From Pseudomonadota bacterium (lineage in GTDB: Bacteria > Desulfobacterota > Binatia > Binatales > Binataceae): DNA of 64,000 nt. A model generated the notes under the pieces. That model saw only the letters and a list, made by a program, of their open reading frames with translations. It was not told the DNA's origin and made no database searches. The position numbers were made by a program, and so were the translations under genes. The stretch lies in NCBI GenBank assembly GCA_021324885.1, contig JAJPIF010000022.1, positions 124,001 to 188,000 on the forward strand, written 5' to 3'. Position 1 is the first letter of the stretch; each line of letters begins with the position of its first letter. Shown here piece by piece: positions 9,143 through 17,789 of this stretch.

Positions 9143-10450
9143 ATGGAACGGCTGGCGCAGACTCTGGAATGGCTGTATTCGCTCGAAGCGCGGGGCGAGA
9201 TCTACAAGCTTGAGCGGATGGAGCAGGCGCTGGAACGGATCGGTAATCCGCATCTGCGCCTGCAGGTCGTGCATATTGCCGGCACCAAGGGTAAAGGGTC
9301 GGTCGCGGCGATGCTCGATAGCTGCCTGCGCGCAGCCGGATACCGCACCGGACTTTATACCAAACCCCATCTGGTCCATCTGAGCGAACGCACCCGCATC
9401 GACGGCGCCGAAATGCCGGCCGCGCAAATGCTCGATTACATCGAGCGCCTGCGCCGCATCTATGACCGCGCCGGTCTCGCCTTAACCTTCTTCGAATTCA
9501 CGGTGGCGCTGATGTTCCTGTATTTCGCGGAAGCGGCGGTGGATGTCGCGGTAGTGGAAACCGGATTGGGCGGTCGATTGGATTCGACCAACGTCGTACG
9601 TCCGCGCCTGTGCGTGATCACTCCAATTGGCTTTGACCACGTTGAGTATCTGGGCTATACCTTGCGTTCGATCGCGGGGGAAAAGGGCGGCATCATCAAG
9701 CCCGGTATTCCGGTCGTGATCGGAGCACGGGAACCGGAAGCGCGCACGACCTTGCTTGATATCGCCAGCCAGCGGCGCAGTCCGGCGATGCTGATCGACC
9801 GTGATTTCACCTATCGATCCCATGCGCCGGCCCATCGGCTTGACTACAGCGGTCTTGGGGTCAGGATGAGCGGGGTGGAATTGGGCGTGGCTGGACCTTT
9901 TCAGCATGAAAATGCCGCCATCGCGATTGCGGCGATTGAAGCGCTGCGCGGGATAGGATGGCGTATCGATGAGCCGGAGGTCCGGCGCGGGTTGGCGGAG
10001 CTTTACTGGCCCGGACGTTTTGACGTGGTGCGGCGCCAGCCCTTGGTGGTATTGGACTGCGCGCACAACGAGTTGAGTATCGAAGCGCTACTCGAAACCA
10101 TAACGTCGGAATTGGGACCGCAGGCCAAACCGCGCCTGGTGTTTGGCTGTCTGTCCGACAAGAATTGGCCCCGGATGGCGCAATTGCTTGGCCCAAGGAT
10201 TCGGGATGTTACCCTGACACGAGTCAAACCCAAGCGGCCATTGGATCCTGAGAAGCTGGTCGAGCACTTCGCTGCATTTGTGCCGACTCGGGTCATCCGC
10301 GAACCTCTGGCTGCGATCGAGCAGGTGATGGCGGAGGCGCGCGATGAGGATTTTGTGCTGGTCAGCGGTTCCGTGTACCTGGTGGGCGAAGTCTATCCTT
10401 ATTTCCTGGCTGCGCAGGGCCGCGCAAGGTTGTTTCCTGAAGCTGTATAG
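9143..10450 (+). CDS. folC: Bifunctional folylpolyglutamate synthase/dihydrofolate synthase FolC
   Basis: A cytosolic Mur-ligase-family enzyme that adds glutamate to dihydropteroate and to reduced folates. It has 435 residues, normal for the family. The P-loop GTKGKGS is at residues 47-53. The following YTKPHL...SERTRI block, around residues 72-85, is the substrate loop typical of FolC. VVETGLGGRLDSTN, near 138-151, is the next family signature, and the C-terminal domain has LDCAHN near 308. It begins at an ATG directly after a strong promoter. The downstream lptD frame opens inside its last 107 nt. A PTPS-III-like gene 1.7 kb upstream may feed the same pathway, but this is inference. Confidence 0.95.
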   Translation: MERLAQTLEWLYSLEARGEIYKLERMEQALERIGNPHLRLQVVHIAGTKGKGSVAAMLDSCLRAAGYRTGLYTKPHLVHLSERTRIDGAEMPAAQMLDYIERLRRIYDRAGLALTFFEFTVALMFLYFAEAAVDVAVVETGLGGRLDSTNVVRPRLCVITPIGFDHVEYLGYTLRSIAGEKGGIIKPGIPVVIGAREPEARTTLLDIASQRRSPAMLIDRDFTYRSHAPAHRLDYSGLGVRMSGVELGVAGPFQHENAAIAIAAIEALRGIGWRIDEPEVRRGLAELYWPGRFDVVRRQPLVVLDCAHNELSIEALLETITSELGPQAKPRLVFGCLSDKNWPRMAQLLGPRIRDVTLTRVKPKRPLDPEKLVEHFAAFVPTRVIREPLAAIEQVMAEARDEDFVLVSGSVYLVGEVYPYFLAAQGRARLFPEAV

Positions 10451-12926
10451 GGAATCGCTGCTCGCAGTATTGTGGCTGACGCTGATCGGCGCTTCAGTTG
10501 CTCACTCCCAGGCTTTTGGGTCTTTCGGACAACTTGGGGGTTCTCGTTCGGCTCACACGGGTCGGGTCGATCTGAGCGGTAATGAGTTCGTGTACGACGC
10601 CAAAACCGATACTTTCATCGCCCGCGGCAACGCCCGCCTGCGCCAGGGGCCGACGTTGCTGCAGGCCGATCAGATGGAGTTCGATCGCAAGACCCAGGTA
10701 CTCAAAGCGCGCGGCAATGTCAGCCTGAGCGATCCCGAAGTTGACGTGACCGCTTCCAGCGCCGACTTCAACCTGGAGGATGAAACCGGCCAGCTCGAGA
10801 ATGCGAAGATTCGCGCCAAACAAAGCGACTATTACCTGACCGGCAAGAAAATAACCAAGTTGCTGGGGCAGCACTATCGGGTTTTGGACGGGTATTTCAC
10901 GAGCTGCGGATGCGAGCAGGGAACGCCCTCCTGGAGTATTGCCGGCAGCGAGATCGACGCCACCCTTGGCGACCGGGGGACGGTCAAGGATGCGCAACTG
11001 CAAATCCTGGGTCATACCGTAATGGTGGCGCCATACGCGATTTTTCCGGCCAACTCCGATCGCCAGAGCGGGTTTCTCAGTCCTTTGTTTGGCGAGTCGC
11101 GCACCCGCGGGTTCCAGTATTTCCAACCATATTTTATTGACATCGACCGCAGCATGGACGCCACGGTTGCCTTCGACGTCGAGAGTTCGGCGCGAATTGG
11201 CGGGATGGCGGAGTACCGGCTGCAAAACGGCGCGGATGATTATATCCGGGCAACCGGCGGATTTTTTAACGAAAGCATCCGCACCAACACCGCCAACGAA
11301 ATTGTCGACTATCAGATTGCCGACCCCGACATCCCGATCAATCGCTATGGACTGATTGGCGTGATGCGCGAGCATATAACGCCGGATTTGGTGGTCTATG
11401 GCGATGCGATTACGGCCAGCGACAGTCTTTACATGCGGGATATGGACGTTTACACGCTGTCCCGCGGTTACCAGATGGACGATTACGGGCTGCTCAACTC
11501 GGGTGTTTCGGATTTCGGCGTGCAGCAGTCTTTTGAGAACTCCTACCTCCTGTTCGACGGCGTATGGACCCAGGATTACATCCAGGATCAGAAATTTGCG
11601 CTGCAGAAGTTGCCCGAGCTGCTTTGGAGCGGCCGCCAGGACCTAAACTTCGGCTCGACGCTCGGTTTTGGGGCGGCGACCCTTTCGCCCTCGGCCTATG
11701 GTTTTGGCGTCCCCTTCGTTGATTACGATTTCCAGGCGGTTAATTACTTCCGGGAAAGCGCCATCGACGGGCTGCGCGGGGACCTCCATCCGCAGCTCAC
11801 TATTCCGTGGCGCCTGAAGAATTATCTCTACGGATGGGGAAACGTGGGTGTGGAAGAGACCATGTACGATGTCTCGGGGCGTAACGTAAATATTATCCCG
11901 GTCGGCAGCTACGACCCATCCATCGGCCAGGTGCTTCAATACAATAACCAGCTGACGCTGGGAGCGCCCGCTCCCAACGGCTTTCTCCATCGCGAATTGA
12001 TCGACGGCGGATTCACTTTGGGCAGCCGGCTGGAAAAGGTGTACAACCTCAACTGGCGTTGGATCAAGAAACTGAAGCATACCATCGAGCCGGTGCTATC
12101 CTATCAGTATGTTCCGGTGGTCGATCAGGCGCAGTTGCCGATTTTCGATGAGACCGACCGCGTGGAACCGCGCAGCCTGTTCACCTGGGGCGTGGTTTCC
12201 CGTTTTTACGGCAAGTTCGGCGGCCAGGAAGAAAGCTCAAACAGCACGGTGAACAATTCGGACAGCGGCGCGAACACGCAGGCTCCGGCCAGTTTTCAAA
12301 GTGGCGGAGGCAGCGTCAGGGAACTGGCCGAGTTCAGCCTGGTGCATGAATACGATACGTCACACGCGTTAACGCCCGCCGGAACTCATTTTTCGGATAT
12401 TCTGGCCAGCGCGCTCGTTTATCCGACGCATTATGCGTCGGTAGCCAGCGTCACGGATTTCAATCCCAATACCGAACAGTTCCGCGCCGAGACCATCTCC
12501 CTCGCCTTCCGTCCGCCCTGGGTGGCGCCGCCAACCACGCAGCAGATGCGGATGGGCCGGGCCTATAGCGGTGGTCCGTACTTTCAGCTTAATTACGCTT
12601 TCATTGGCGGCCGCACCGCGGTCGAGCAAATCAGCGGCACAGCGTACTACGAGTTCTTCGATCGTCTTGGCCTGTACTATTCGCCCGCCTATGACATTGC
12701 GGACAAGCGGCTGCTTTACAGCGAATATGGCGTGCGGCTGAAGTCCAAGTGCAACTGTTGGATTCTTGACGTCGGGATCAATGATTCGATCAATCCGAGC
12801 CAGGTGCAGATTTTCGCGCAGTTGACGCTGGGCGGGATCGGCTCGATTGGCCGCAACCCATTTGGTGCCAACATCCTGCTCAACAACGGGTACGGCGCGC
12901 CTTACGGACCGGCGGGTGGTGGCTAA
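10344..12926 (+). CDS. lptD: LPS-assembly protein LptD
   Basis: An outer-membrane beta-barrel that inserts lipopolysaccharide into the outer leaflet together with LptE. The longest frame is 860 residues. The ATG at 10344 lies inside folC but has GGAGG at 10333-10337 with a 6-nt gap. The resulting N-terminus has a long basic region and then a hydrophobic stretch ending AHSQA, consistent with a signal peptide, so the true start could also be nearer the hydrophobic core (10437-10470). Residues 70-160 form the LptA-like jellyroll (GNARLRQG, KARGNVSLSD). The remainder is aromatic-rich barrel. Cysteine pairs SCGC (near 187) and KCNC (near 801) parallel the N- and C-terminal disulphide partners of E. 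coli LptD. Confidence 0.9.
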   Translation: MRILCWSAVPCTWWAKSILISWLRRAAQGCFLKLYRESLLAVLWLTLIGASVAHSQAFGSFGQLGGSRSAHTGRVDLSGNEFVYDAKTDTFIARGNARLRQGPTLLQADQMEFDRKTQVLKARGNVSLSDPEVDVTASSADFNLEDETGQLENAKIRAKQSDYYLTGKKITKLLGQHYRVLDGYFTSCGCEQGTPSWSIAGSEIDATLGDRGTVKDAQLQILGHTVMVAPYAIFPANSDRQSGFLSPLFGESRTRGFQYFQPYFIDIDRSMDATVAFDVESSARIGGMAEYRLQNGADDYIRATGGFFNESIRTNTANEIVDYQIADPDIPINRYGLIGVMREHITPDLVVYGDAITASDSLYMRDMDVYTLSRGYQMDDYGLLNSGVSDFGVQQSFENSYLLFDGVWTQDYIQDQKFALQKLPELLWSGRQDLNFGSTLGFGAATLSPSAYGFGVPFVDYDFQAVNYFRESAIDGLRGDLHPQLTIPWRLKNYLYGWGNVGVEETMYDVSGRNVNIIPVGSYDPSIGQVLQYNNQLTLGAPAPNGFLHRELIDGGFTLGSRLEKVYNLNWRWIKKLKHTIEPVLSYQYVPVVDQAQLPIFDETDRVEPRSLFTWGVVSRFYGKFGGQEESSNSTVNNSDSGANTQAPASFQSGGGSVRELAEFSLVHEYDTSHALTPAGTHFSDILASALVYPTHYASVASVTDFNPNTEQFRAETISLAFRPPWVAPPTTQQMRMGRAYSGGPYFQLNYAFIGGRTAVEQISGTAYYEFFDRLGLYYSPAYDIADKRLLYSEYGVRLKSKCNCWILDVGINDSINPSQVQIFAQLTLGGIGSIGRNPFGANILLNNGYGAPYGPAGGG

Positions 12927-12934
12927 ACGACCGC

Positions 12935-12963
12935 TTGTGGCAGCCTGATCGGCTCCTTAATAT
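12935..12963 (+). promoter_or_regulatory. Sigma-70-like promoter of gmd
   Basis: TTGTGG at 12935-12940, 17-bp spacer, TAATAT at 12958-12963; the gmd ATG follows 10 nt later. There is no Shine-Dalgarno-like sequence in the gap, so the message is probably leaderless or nearly so. Confidence 0.4.
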
Positions 12964-12973
12964 AGCGTAGATT

Positions 12974-13987
12974 ATGGCTAAGACTGCGCTGATCACTGGC
13001 GTAACCGGTCAGGACGGCTCATACCTCGCGGAGTTCCTGCTGGCTAAAGGCTACGACGTTCACGGCATCGTGCGGCGGACTTCCAGTTTCGCTACCGGAC
13101 GGATCGACCATCTCCATCGCACCTTTGATGGCGGCCCGTCCAGGCTGCAGCTTCATTATGGTGACCTCGGGGACGGCACCGGATTGCGGCGGATCGTTGA
13201 ATTGGTCGCGCCCGACGAAGTCTACAACCTCGCCGCCCAGTCCCATGTGCGGATTTCATTCGATCAGCCCGAGTACACGGCCGACGTGGTCGGATTGGGG
13301 GCTTTGCGGCTGCTCGAAGCGGTACGCGATCATAGTCGCAGCACCGGACGCCAGGTGCGTTTTTACCAGGCCGGATCATCCGAGATGTTCGGTAAGGCGG
13401 CGGAGATTCCGCAGCGTGAAACCACCCCCTTCCATCCACGCAGTCCCTACGCCTGCGCCAAGGTTTATGCGCATTGGCAGACCCGCAATTATCGCGAAGC
13501 CTATGGGATGTTCGCTGCCAACGGCATCCTGTTCAATCATGAATCGCCGCGGCGCGGCGAGAACTTCGTTACCCGTAAGATCACGCGCAGCGCCACGCGG
13601 ATCAAAGTCGGGCTGCAGGACAAGCTCGCGCTGGGAAATCTTGACGCTCAGCGCGACTGGGGATTTGCCGGAGACTATGTCGAAGCGATGTGGCTGATTC
13701 TCCAGCAAGCAGAGCCCGACGACTTTGTCATTGCCACCGGCGAGAGCCATTCAGTGCGTGAATTTCTCGAACTGACCTTCGAAAAACTGGGACTGGACTG
13801 GCGCCGACATGTGGAATTCGACCAGCGCCTGATTAGACCGGCGGAAGTCGATGTTTTGCGCGGAGACTCCTCCAAGGCGCGCGCCGCTTTGGGATGGCGT
13901 CCGAGGGTCAGTTTTGACCAACTGGTTGCAATGATGGTCGAGTCGGATCTGGAACTGGCCCGCCGCGAACTGAAAGCCGGCAGTTGA
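12974..13987 (+). CDS. gmd: GDP-mannose 4,6-dehydratase
   Basis: An extended short-chain dehydrogenase converting GDP-mannose to GDP-4-keto-6-deoxymannose, the precursor of GDP-fucose, GDP-rhamnose or GDP-perosamine for surface glycans. 337 residues, slightly shorter than E. coli Gmd. The NADP-binding [10 protein letters not shown] is at residues 9-18 and the NADP-contacting RRTSSF at 34-39. The active site is AGSSEMFG (S135/S136, E137) with Y159 and K163 in SPYACAK. The RRGENFV loop near 190 is typical of Gmd. No GDP-fucose synthase or other sugar gene is adjacent, so the end product is unknown. Its setting next to lptD fits an envelope role. Confidence 0.95.
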   Translation: MAKTALITGVTGQDGSYLAEFLLAKGYDVHGIVRRTSSFATGRIDHLHRTFDGGPSRLQLHYGDLGDGTGLRRIVELVAPDEVYNLAAQSHVRISFDQPEYTADVVGLGALRLLEAVRDHSRSTGRQVRFYQAGSSEMFGKAAEIPQRETTPFHPRSPYACAKVYAHWQTRNYREAYGMFAANGILFNHESPRRGENFVTRKITRSATRIKVGLQDKLALGNLDAQRDWGFAGDYVEAMWLILQQAEPDDFVIATGESHSVREFLELTFEKLGLDWRRHVEFDQRLIRPAEVDVLRGDSSKARAALGWRPRVSFDQLVAMMVESDLELARRELKAGS

Positions 13988-14069
13988 AGGCCGGCGTCTC
14001 CCATCCCTGCTCGGCGACAGGCAGTAGCAGGAGCGCGCCGGACCCTGCGGGGAAGCTGCTCTTCCGATT

Positions 14070-15500
14070 CTATTGCTGGGCGATGCGCCGCGATCCAAGC
14101 GCGGTCCGCGCGGCGAAATAGCCGCACATTCCATGCACGCCGCCACCGGGCGGAGTCGACGACGAACAGATGTAAACTCCCGCAGCCGGGGTGGAATAAA
14201 GTCGGGCTGTGGGCCGCGTGAAGAGCTGACGCAGATCGGGCACGCCGCCATTGAAATCGCCGCCGACCAGGTTCGCGTTATAAGCTTGCAACTTGCGCGG
14301 CGGCATCGCGCTGCGGCTGATGATGCGATCCCTGAACCCTGGCGCGAACCGTTCGATCTGGCCTTCGATCCGTTCGGTCATATCGAACTCCGAACCGTTG
14401 GGCACATGGCAATAAGCCCATGCGATATGTTTGCCTGCAGGGGCGCGTGAGGCGTCGAACAGGGTGGGTTGAACCAGCAGCACGAATGGATGTGGCGCAT
14501 GTTCTCCCCGCCATGGCGCGCGCTCGGCGGCGGCAATCTCTTCCAGCGTGCCGCCCAGATGCACGGTGGCAGCGAGGGCGCATTGGGGCGCTTTCCATGG
14601 GATTGGTGCGTCCAAAGCCCAATCCATCTTGAATGCTGCGGGTCCGTAGCGGTAGCGCTCCAGCTTGCTGCGGTAATGATCGGGAAGGCGCGCGGCCCCG
14701 ATCCGGATTAACTGGCGCGGGGTTACATCGAGCAGGATCATTCGCGAACGCGGCAGTTGATCCAGGGATTCCACCGGCGAGTCGAGCTCGATTTCGCCGC
14801 CCAGCAATCGCAGATAGGTAACCAGCGCATCGCTGATTCGCTGTGCTCCGCCGCCCGCCAACGGCCATCCAACCGCATGTCCGGCGATTGCGAGCACCAG
14901 GCCGAAGGCTGCGCTGATCGAGCGCTCCAGCGGCAAGGTCGAATGGGCGGCCAGACCCGCGAACAGTGCACGTGCCCGCTGATCCTTGAACCAGCGCAGG
15001 GATACCGTCCTGGCCGAGAGTATCGCCACGAGGCCAAAGCGGGCCAGCGCAATCGGATGGCGCGGAAAAGCCGGCGGTGCGAGCAGCATCTGCTGCAACG
15101 TTTCCCATCGGCCAACCAGCGGCGTGAACAACCGCGAGTAAGCGGCGCCGTCGCGACCCAGTTCCTGGGCGGTCGTCCTGACGCAACGATTCAGAATTAC
15201 GGCGGACCCATCGTCCAGCGGATGGGCCAGCGGCGCCTGTGGATGGACCCAGTTCAAGCCCAAGGTCGGCAACGGCAAGGTTCGAAAAAAGGGTGAACTC
15301 AACCCCAATGGATAAACCGCCGAACAGATATCGTGAAGGAAGCCGGGTCGGGTCAGTTCGGCGCAACGCGCACCACCGCCGTATGTATGCTGGGCCTCGC
15401 GCACGAGCACAGACAATCCAGCTTGGGCGGCGGTGATCGCCGCGGCCAACCCGTTGGGTCCCGATCCCACCACGATCGCATCATAGCTGGACCTGGCCAT
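14070..15500 (-). CDS. FAD-dependent phytoene-desaturase-like oxidoreductase
   Basis: A flavoprotein amine-oxidase/CrtI-type dinucleotide-binding protein of 476 residues from the ATG at 15500 (an upstream in-frame ATG at 15536 gives 488). The N-terminal Rossmann motif VVGSGPNGLAAA is followed by the acidic-end strand VLVREA. The C-terminus has GGGVHGMCG, the second FAD-contacting segment of this superfamily. Members include carotenoid desaturases, retinol saturase-like and many uncharacterised redox enzymes. No carotenoid genes are nearby, so the substrate cannot be given. It is transcribed divergently from the small membrane protein that follows and convergently with gmd. Confidence 0.82.
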   Translation of the reverse strand: MARSSYDAIVVGSGPNGLAAAITAAQAGLSVLVREAQHTYGGGARCAELTRPGFLHDICSAVYPLGLSSPFFRTLPLPTLGLNWVHPQAPLAHPLDDGSAVILNRCVRTTAQELGRDGAAYSRLFTPLVGRWETLQQMLLAPPAFPRHPIALARFGLVAILSARTVSLRWFKDQRARALFAGLAAHSTLPLERSISAAFGLVLAIAGHAVGWPLAGGGAQRISDALVTYLRLLGGEIELDSPVESLDQLPRSRMILLDVTPRQLIRIGAARLPDHYRSKLERYRYGPAAFKMDWALDAPIPWKAPQCALAATVHLGGTLEEIAAAERAPWRGEHAPHPFVLLVQPTLFDASRAPAGKHIAWAYCHVPNGSEFDMTERIEGQIERFAPGFRDRIISRSAMPPRKLQAYNANLVGGDFNGGVPDLRQLFTRPTARLYSTPAAGVYICSSSTPPGGGVHGMCGYFAARTALGSRRIAQQ

Positions 15501-15648
15501 TGATTGACCATGTATGCAGGTTGGGGCTGGCGTCAAATGGCCGGCTGCAGCTTGCGCGGTCCCGCCGGTTACCGGTAATTAGCATGACGCTATTTGGCGG
15601 TTGCTTTACAACGGTTGTCTTTACCCTTACCCGAAAACTTGTGATGCG

Positions 15649-16113
15649 ATGCGACGATTGAACCCGGGCATTTTCGAACCCCTTGTCTACCTGATTCAAA
15701 AACCCCGGTCATTTCGGCTGGTCGGGCTCGGCGGTCTGCTCCTCTTTTCCATCGTGATGCTCTCCGAGGCCTTCGGGCATGGCGTCAGATATGGCCTGGC
15801 CGGTCTGGTGTTGTTAGCCGCGCTATGGGTGGAAAGCAGTCTTACCGCGTGCCGCCGATGCCGCTATTACGGAACCTGGCATTGCCTGGGTCAAGGCATG
15901 TTGGCGGCGAAGGTTTTCCCCCGTATCGGCATCGGCGCGGGGGAAGCGCTGTTCCAACTCCATATAGCGACGCTCGGCATCTATCTGTTTTACGGTCTGT
16001 TCTGGATCTGGCACACGCCGATTCTCGGAATCATTTTCACGCTTTGGGTGCCCCTTCTGCTGATCAGCGCGCAGGCTCCCAACGGCTTTTCCTGGCGCGC
16101 CAGGAAAGCCTGA
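15649..16113 (+). CDS. Small integral membrane protein with a cysteine cluster, function unknown
   Basis: A 154-residue protein (start chosen at ATG 15649, codon 17 of a longer frame opening with TTG at 15601). Three or four hydrophobic segments are visible: LVGLGGLLLFSIVMLSE, YGLAGLVLLAALWV, ATLGIYLFYGLFWIW and ILGIIFTLWVPLLLIS. Between the second and third lies a loop with CRRCRYYGTWHC, i.e. CxxCx7C, followed by LGQGM. This could bind metal or form a disulphide, which would fit a redox or membrane-biogenesis role. I do not recognise the family firmly. It is divergent from the FAD oxidoreductase and upstream of the Mrp ATPase. Confidence 0.65.
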   Translation: MRRLNPGIFEPLVYLIQKPRSFRLVGLGGLLLFSIVMLSEAFGHGVRYGLAGLVLLAALWVESSLTACRRCRYYGTWHCLGQGMLAAKVFPRIGIGAGEALFQLHIATLGIYLFYGLFWIWHTPILGIIFTLWVPLLLISAQAPNGFSWRARKA

Positions 16114-16169
16114 CGATCAAAACTGGACCAATCAGGTCTGCTATTCTTTTAACGATTTGTCCGCTCTGA

Positions 16170-16175
16170 CATAAT
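16170..16175 (+). promoter_or_regulatory. -10-like element immediately upstream of the Mrp gene
   Basis: CATAAT at 16170-16175 matches the -10 consensus at five of six positions and ends 7 nt before the ATG at 16183. The -35 region is weak (TTTTAA at 16147). No ribosome site is visible in the intervening bases. Confidence 0.3.
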
Positions 16176-16182
16176 TTTCTAA

Positions 16183-17232
16183 ATGGCCAAACAGATCGAA
16201 ACCGACGTGATTCGCGCGGCGCTGGGGCGGGTCAGATATCCGGGTTATGCCAGCGATATCGTGACTTTGGGGATGGTCGAGGACGTCTTTTCCAATCCCG
16301 ACGGCAGCGTAACCGTCATGTTGCGCCAGGCGACCGAGAAGGAAGAGGTGCTCAAGCAGCTTGGCGCCCAGATTCATCACGTGCTCAGCCATGAGTTGGG
16401 ACTTGAGCGGATCGAGCTGAAGGCGCGGCGGCTGGAGCCCGAGCTGGGTGAAAAGACCGGACGGGTGCGGCTGGAGGGTACGCGCCACGTAGTCGCGGTA
16501 GCCAGCGGTAAGGGCGGCGTGGGCAAATCGACCGTGGCGACCAACCTGGCCGTTGCTCTGCATCAGTTGGGCTTGAGTGTGGGGCTGCTGGATGCGGACA
16601 TTTACGGCCCCTCAACGGGCATGATGTTCGCTACGGGTGAGGCGCGGCCCAAAGCTGCCGACAAGACCCGTTTTTACCCGGTGGAGAAGTACGGGATCAA
16701 GCTGATCTCGATGGCGTTTTTTCTATCCGATAAGGCTCCGGTGATCTGGCGCGGGCCGATGGTGATGAGCGCGGTGCGCCAATTTCTTAAAGAAACAGTG
16801 TGGGGGACGCAGGATCTTCTGGTGGTGGATCTTCCACCGGGTACCGGCGACGCGCAGCTGACGCTGACCCAGCAGGTCGCGCTCGACGGTGTGGTGATCG
16901 TGACGACGCCGCAGGACGTTGCGGTGCTCGACGCGGTGCGGGCGGTCAGAATGTTCCGCCAGGTGCACTGCCCGTTGCTGGGCATCGTCGAGAACATGAG
17001 CGTTTTCGTCTGCCCGGATTGTGGTGAAGAAGAGGAAATTTTCGGGCGCGGCGGCGGCGAGCGTCTGGCCGCGGAGGAAAACACCCGGCTGCTGGGGCGG
17101 ATTGCGCTTTACGGCGAGGTGCGCGAAAGCGGGGACGCTGGGATACCCCTGGTGCTGGCGCATCCGGAGCATCCGGCGAGTCGCACCTTCATGGAAATTG
17201 CGCGCCAGCTAGTCGGCCAGTTGCCCGATTGA
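16183..17232 (+). CDS. Mrp/ApbC-type iron-sulfur cluster carrier ATPase
   Basis: A P-loop NTPase of the Mrp/NBP35 family that carries and delivers Fe-S clusters; 349 residues. Residues 1-75 form a MIP18/DUF59-like domain. The deviant Walker A GKGGVGKS is at 109-116, DADIYGPS near 144-151 is switch I, and VVDLPPGTGD near 217 is Walker B/switch II. The cluster-binding CxxC (VCPDCG) is near residue 277, the dimer-bridging site. The absence of a ribosome site and a -10 box 7 nt upstream suggest a leaderless message. A ferredoxin gene follows after 147 nt, consistent with a link to Fe-S metabolism. Confidence 0.93.
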   Translation: MAKQIETDVIRAALGRVRYPGYASDIVTLGMVEDVFSNPDGSVTVMLRQATEKEEVLKQLGAQIHHVLSHELGLERIELKARRLEPELGEKTGRVRLEGTRHVVAVASGKGGVGKSTVATNLAVALHQLGLSVGLLDADIYGPSTGMMFATGEARPKAADKTRFYPVEKYGIKLISMAFFLSDKAPVIWRGPMVMSAVRQFLKETVWGTQDLLVVDLPPGTGDAQLTLTQQVALDGVVIVTTPQDVAVLDAVRAVRMFRQVHCPLLGIVENMSVFVCPDCGEEEEIFGRGGGERLAAEENTRLLGRIALYGEVRESGDAGIPLVLAHPEHPASRTFMEIARQLVGQLPD

Positions 17233-17338
17233 TGCTTGCTGCAAATTCAGCCAGCGGTTATCCTTGGCGCTTGGCAATCATACCCTCTCCCTTGCGACTT
17301 TATTACTGAAAAATCAAAGAGGGTGCGGAAAACCCGAT

Positions 17339-17357
17339 CACAGGCCAAGGGCCTGTG
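17339..17357. other. Perfect 8-bp hairpin between the Mrp and ferredoxin genes
   Basis: Arms CACAGGCC (17339-17346) and GGCCTGTG (17350-17357) around a 3-nt loop. No T-run follows, so it is not a classical terminator. It ends 22 nt before the ferredoxin ATG and could be an mRNA stability or processing element. Confidence 0.45.
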
Positions 17358-17379
17358 CCATGTTTAGGACAGCTTGGCA

Positions 17380-17712
17380 ATGTCAACAGTAATCACCGAA
17401 GAATGCATCAACTGCGGCGCCTGCGAACCGGAATGCCCGAACACCGCGATCTACGAGGGCGGTGCGCAATGGGAACTGGACGGCGAAAATTTTCCCGCGA
17501 TCAAGGAAGATATTTATTATATTGTCCCCAGCAAATGCACCGAATGTGTCGGGTTTTTTGACCAGGAGCAATGCGCAGCCGTCTGCCCGGTGGACTGCTG
17601 CATTCCTGATCCGGACAACCCCGAGACCGAAGAGGCTTTGATCGAGAGAGCGCGCCAACTTCATCCCGAGCAGACTTTTGACGCTGATTTCCCGTCACGA
17701 TTCAAAAAATAA
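17380..17712 (+). CDS. YfhL-type 2[4Fe-4S] ferredoxin
   Basis: A 110-residue low-potential electron carrier starting at ATG 17380. The first cluster motif is C9-x2-C12-x2-C15-x3-C19-Pro. The second is C53-x2-C56-x8-C65-x3-C69-Pro; the 8-residue insertion is typical of YfhL/Allochromatium-type ferredoxins. Two extra cysteines (73, 74) follow. The C-terminal 35 residues form a charged helix. The partner is unknown; the neighbouring Mrp Fe-S carrier may help mature it. Confidence 0.93.
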   Translation: MSTVITEECINCGACEPECPNTAIYEGGAQWELDGENFPAIKEDIYYIVPSKCTECVGFFDQEQCAAVCPVDCCIPDPDNPETEEALIERARQLHPEQTFDADFPSRFKK

Positions 17713-17789
17713 AAGCGCCGGCTCTGAGGCAAAGATGCTCATCAGGCGCTGGCGCAGCGTTCGTGGCCGATCAAAAAGGAGTCCCGACA

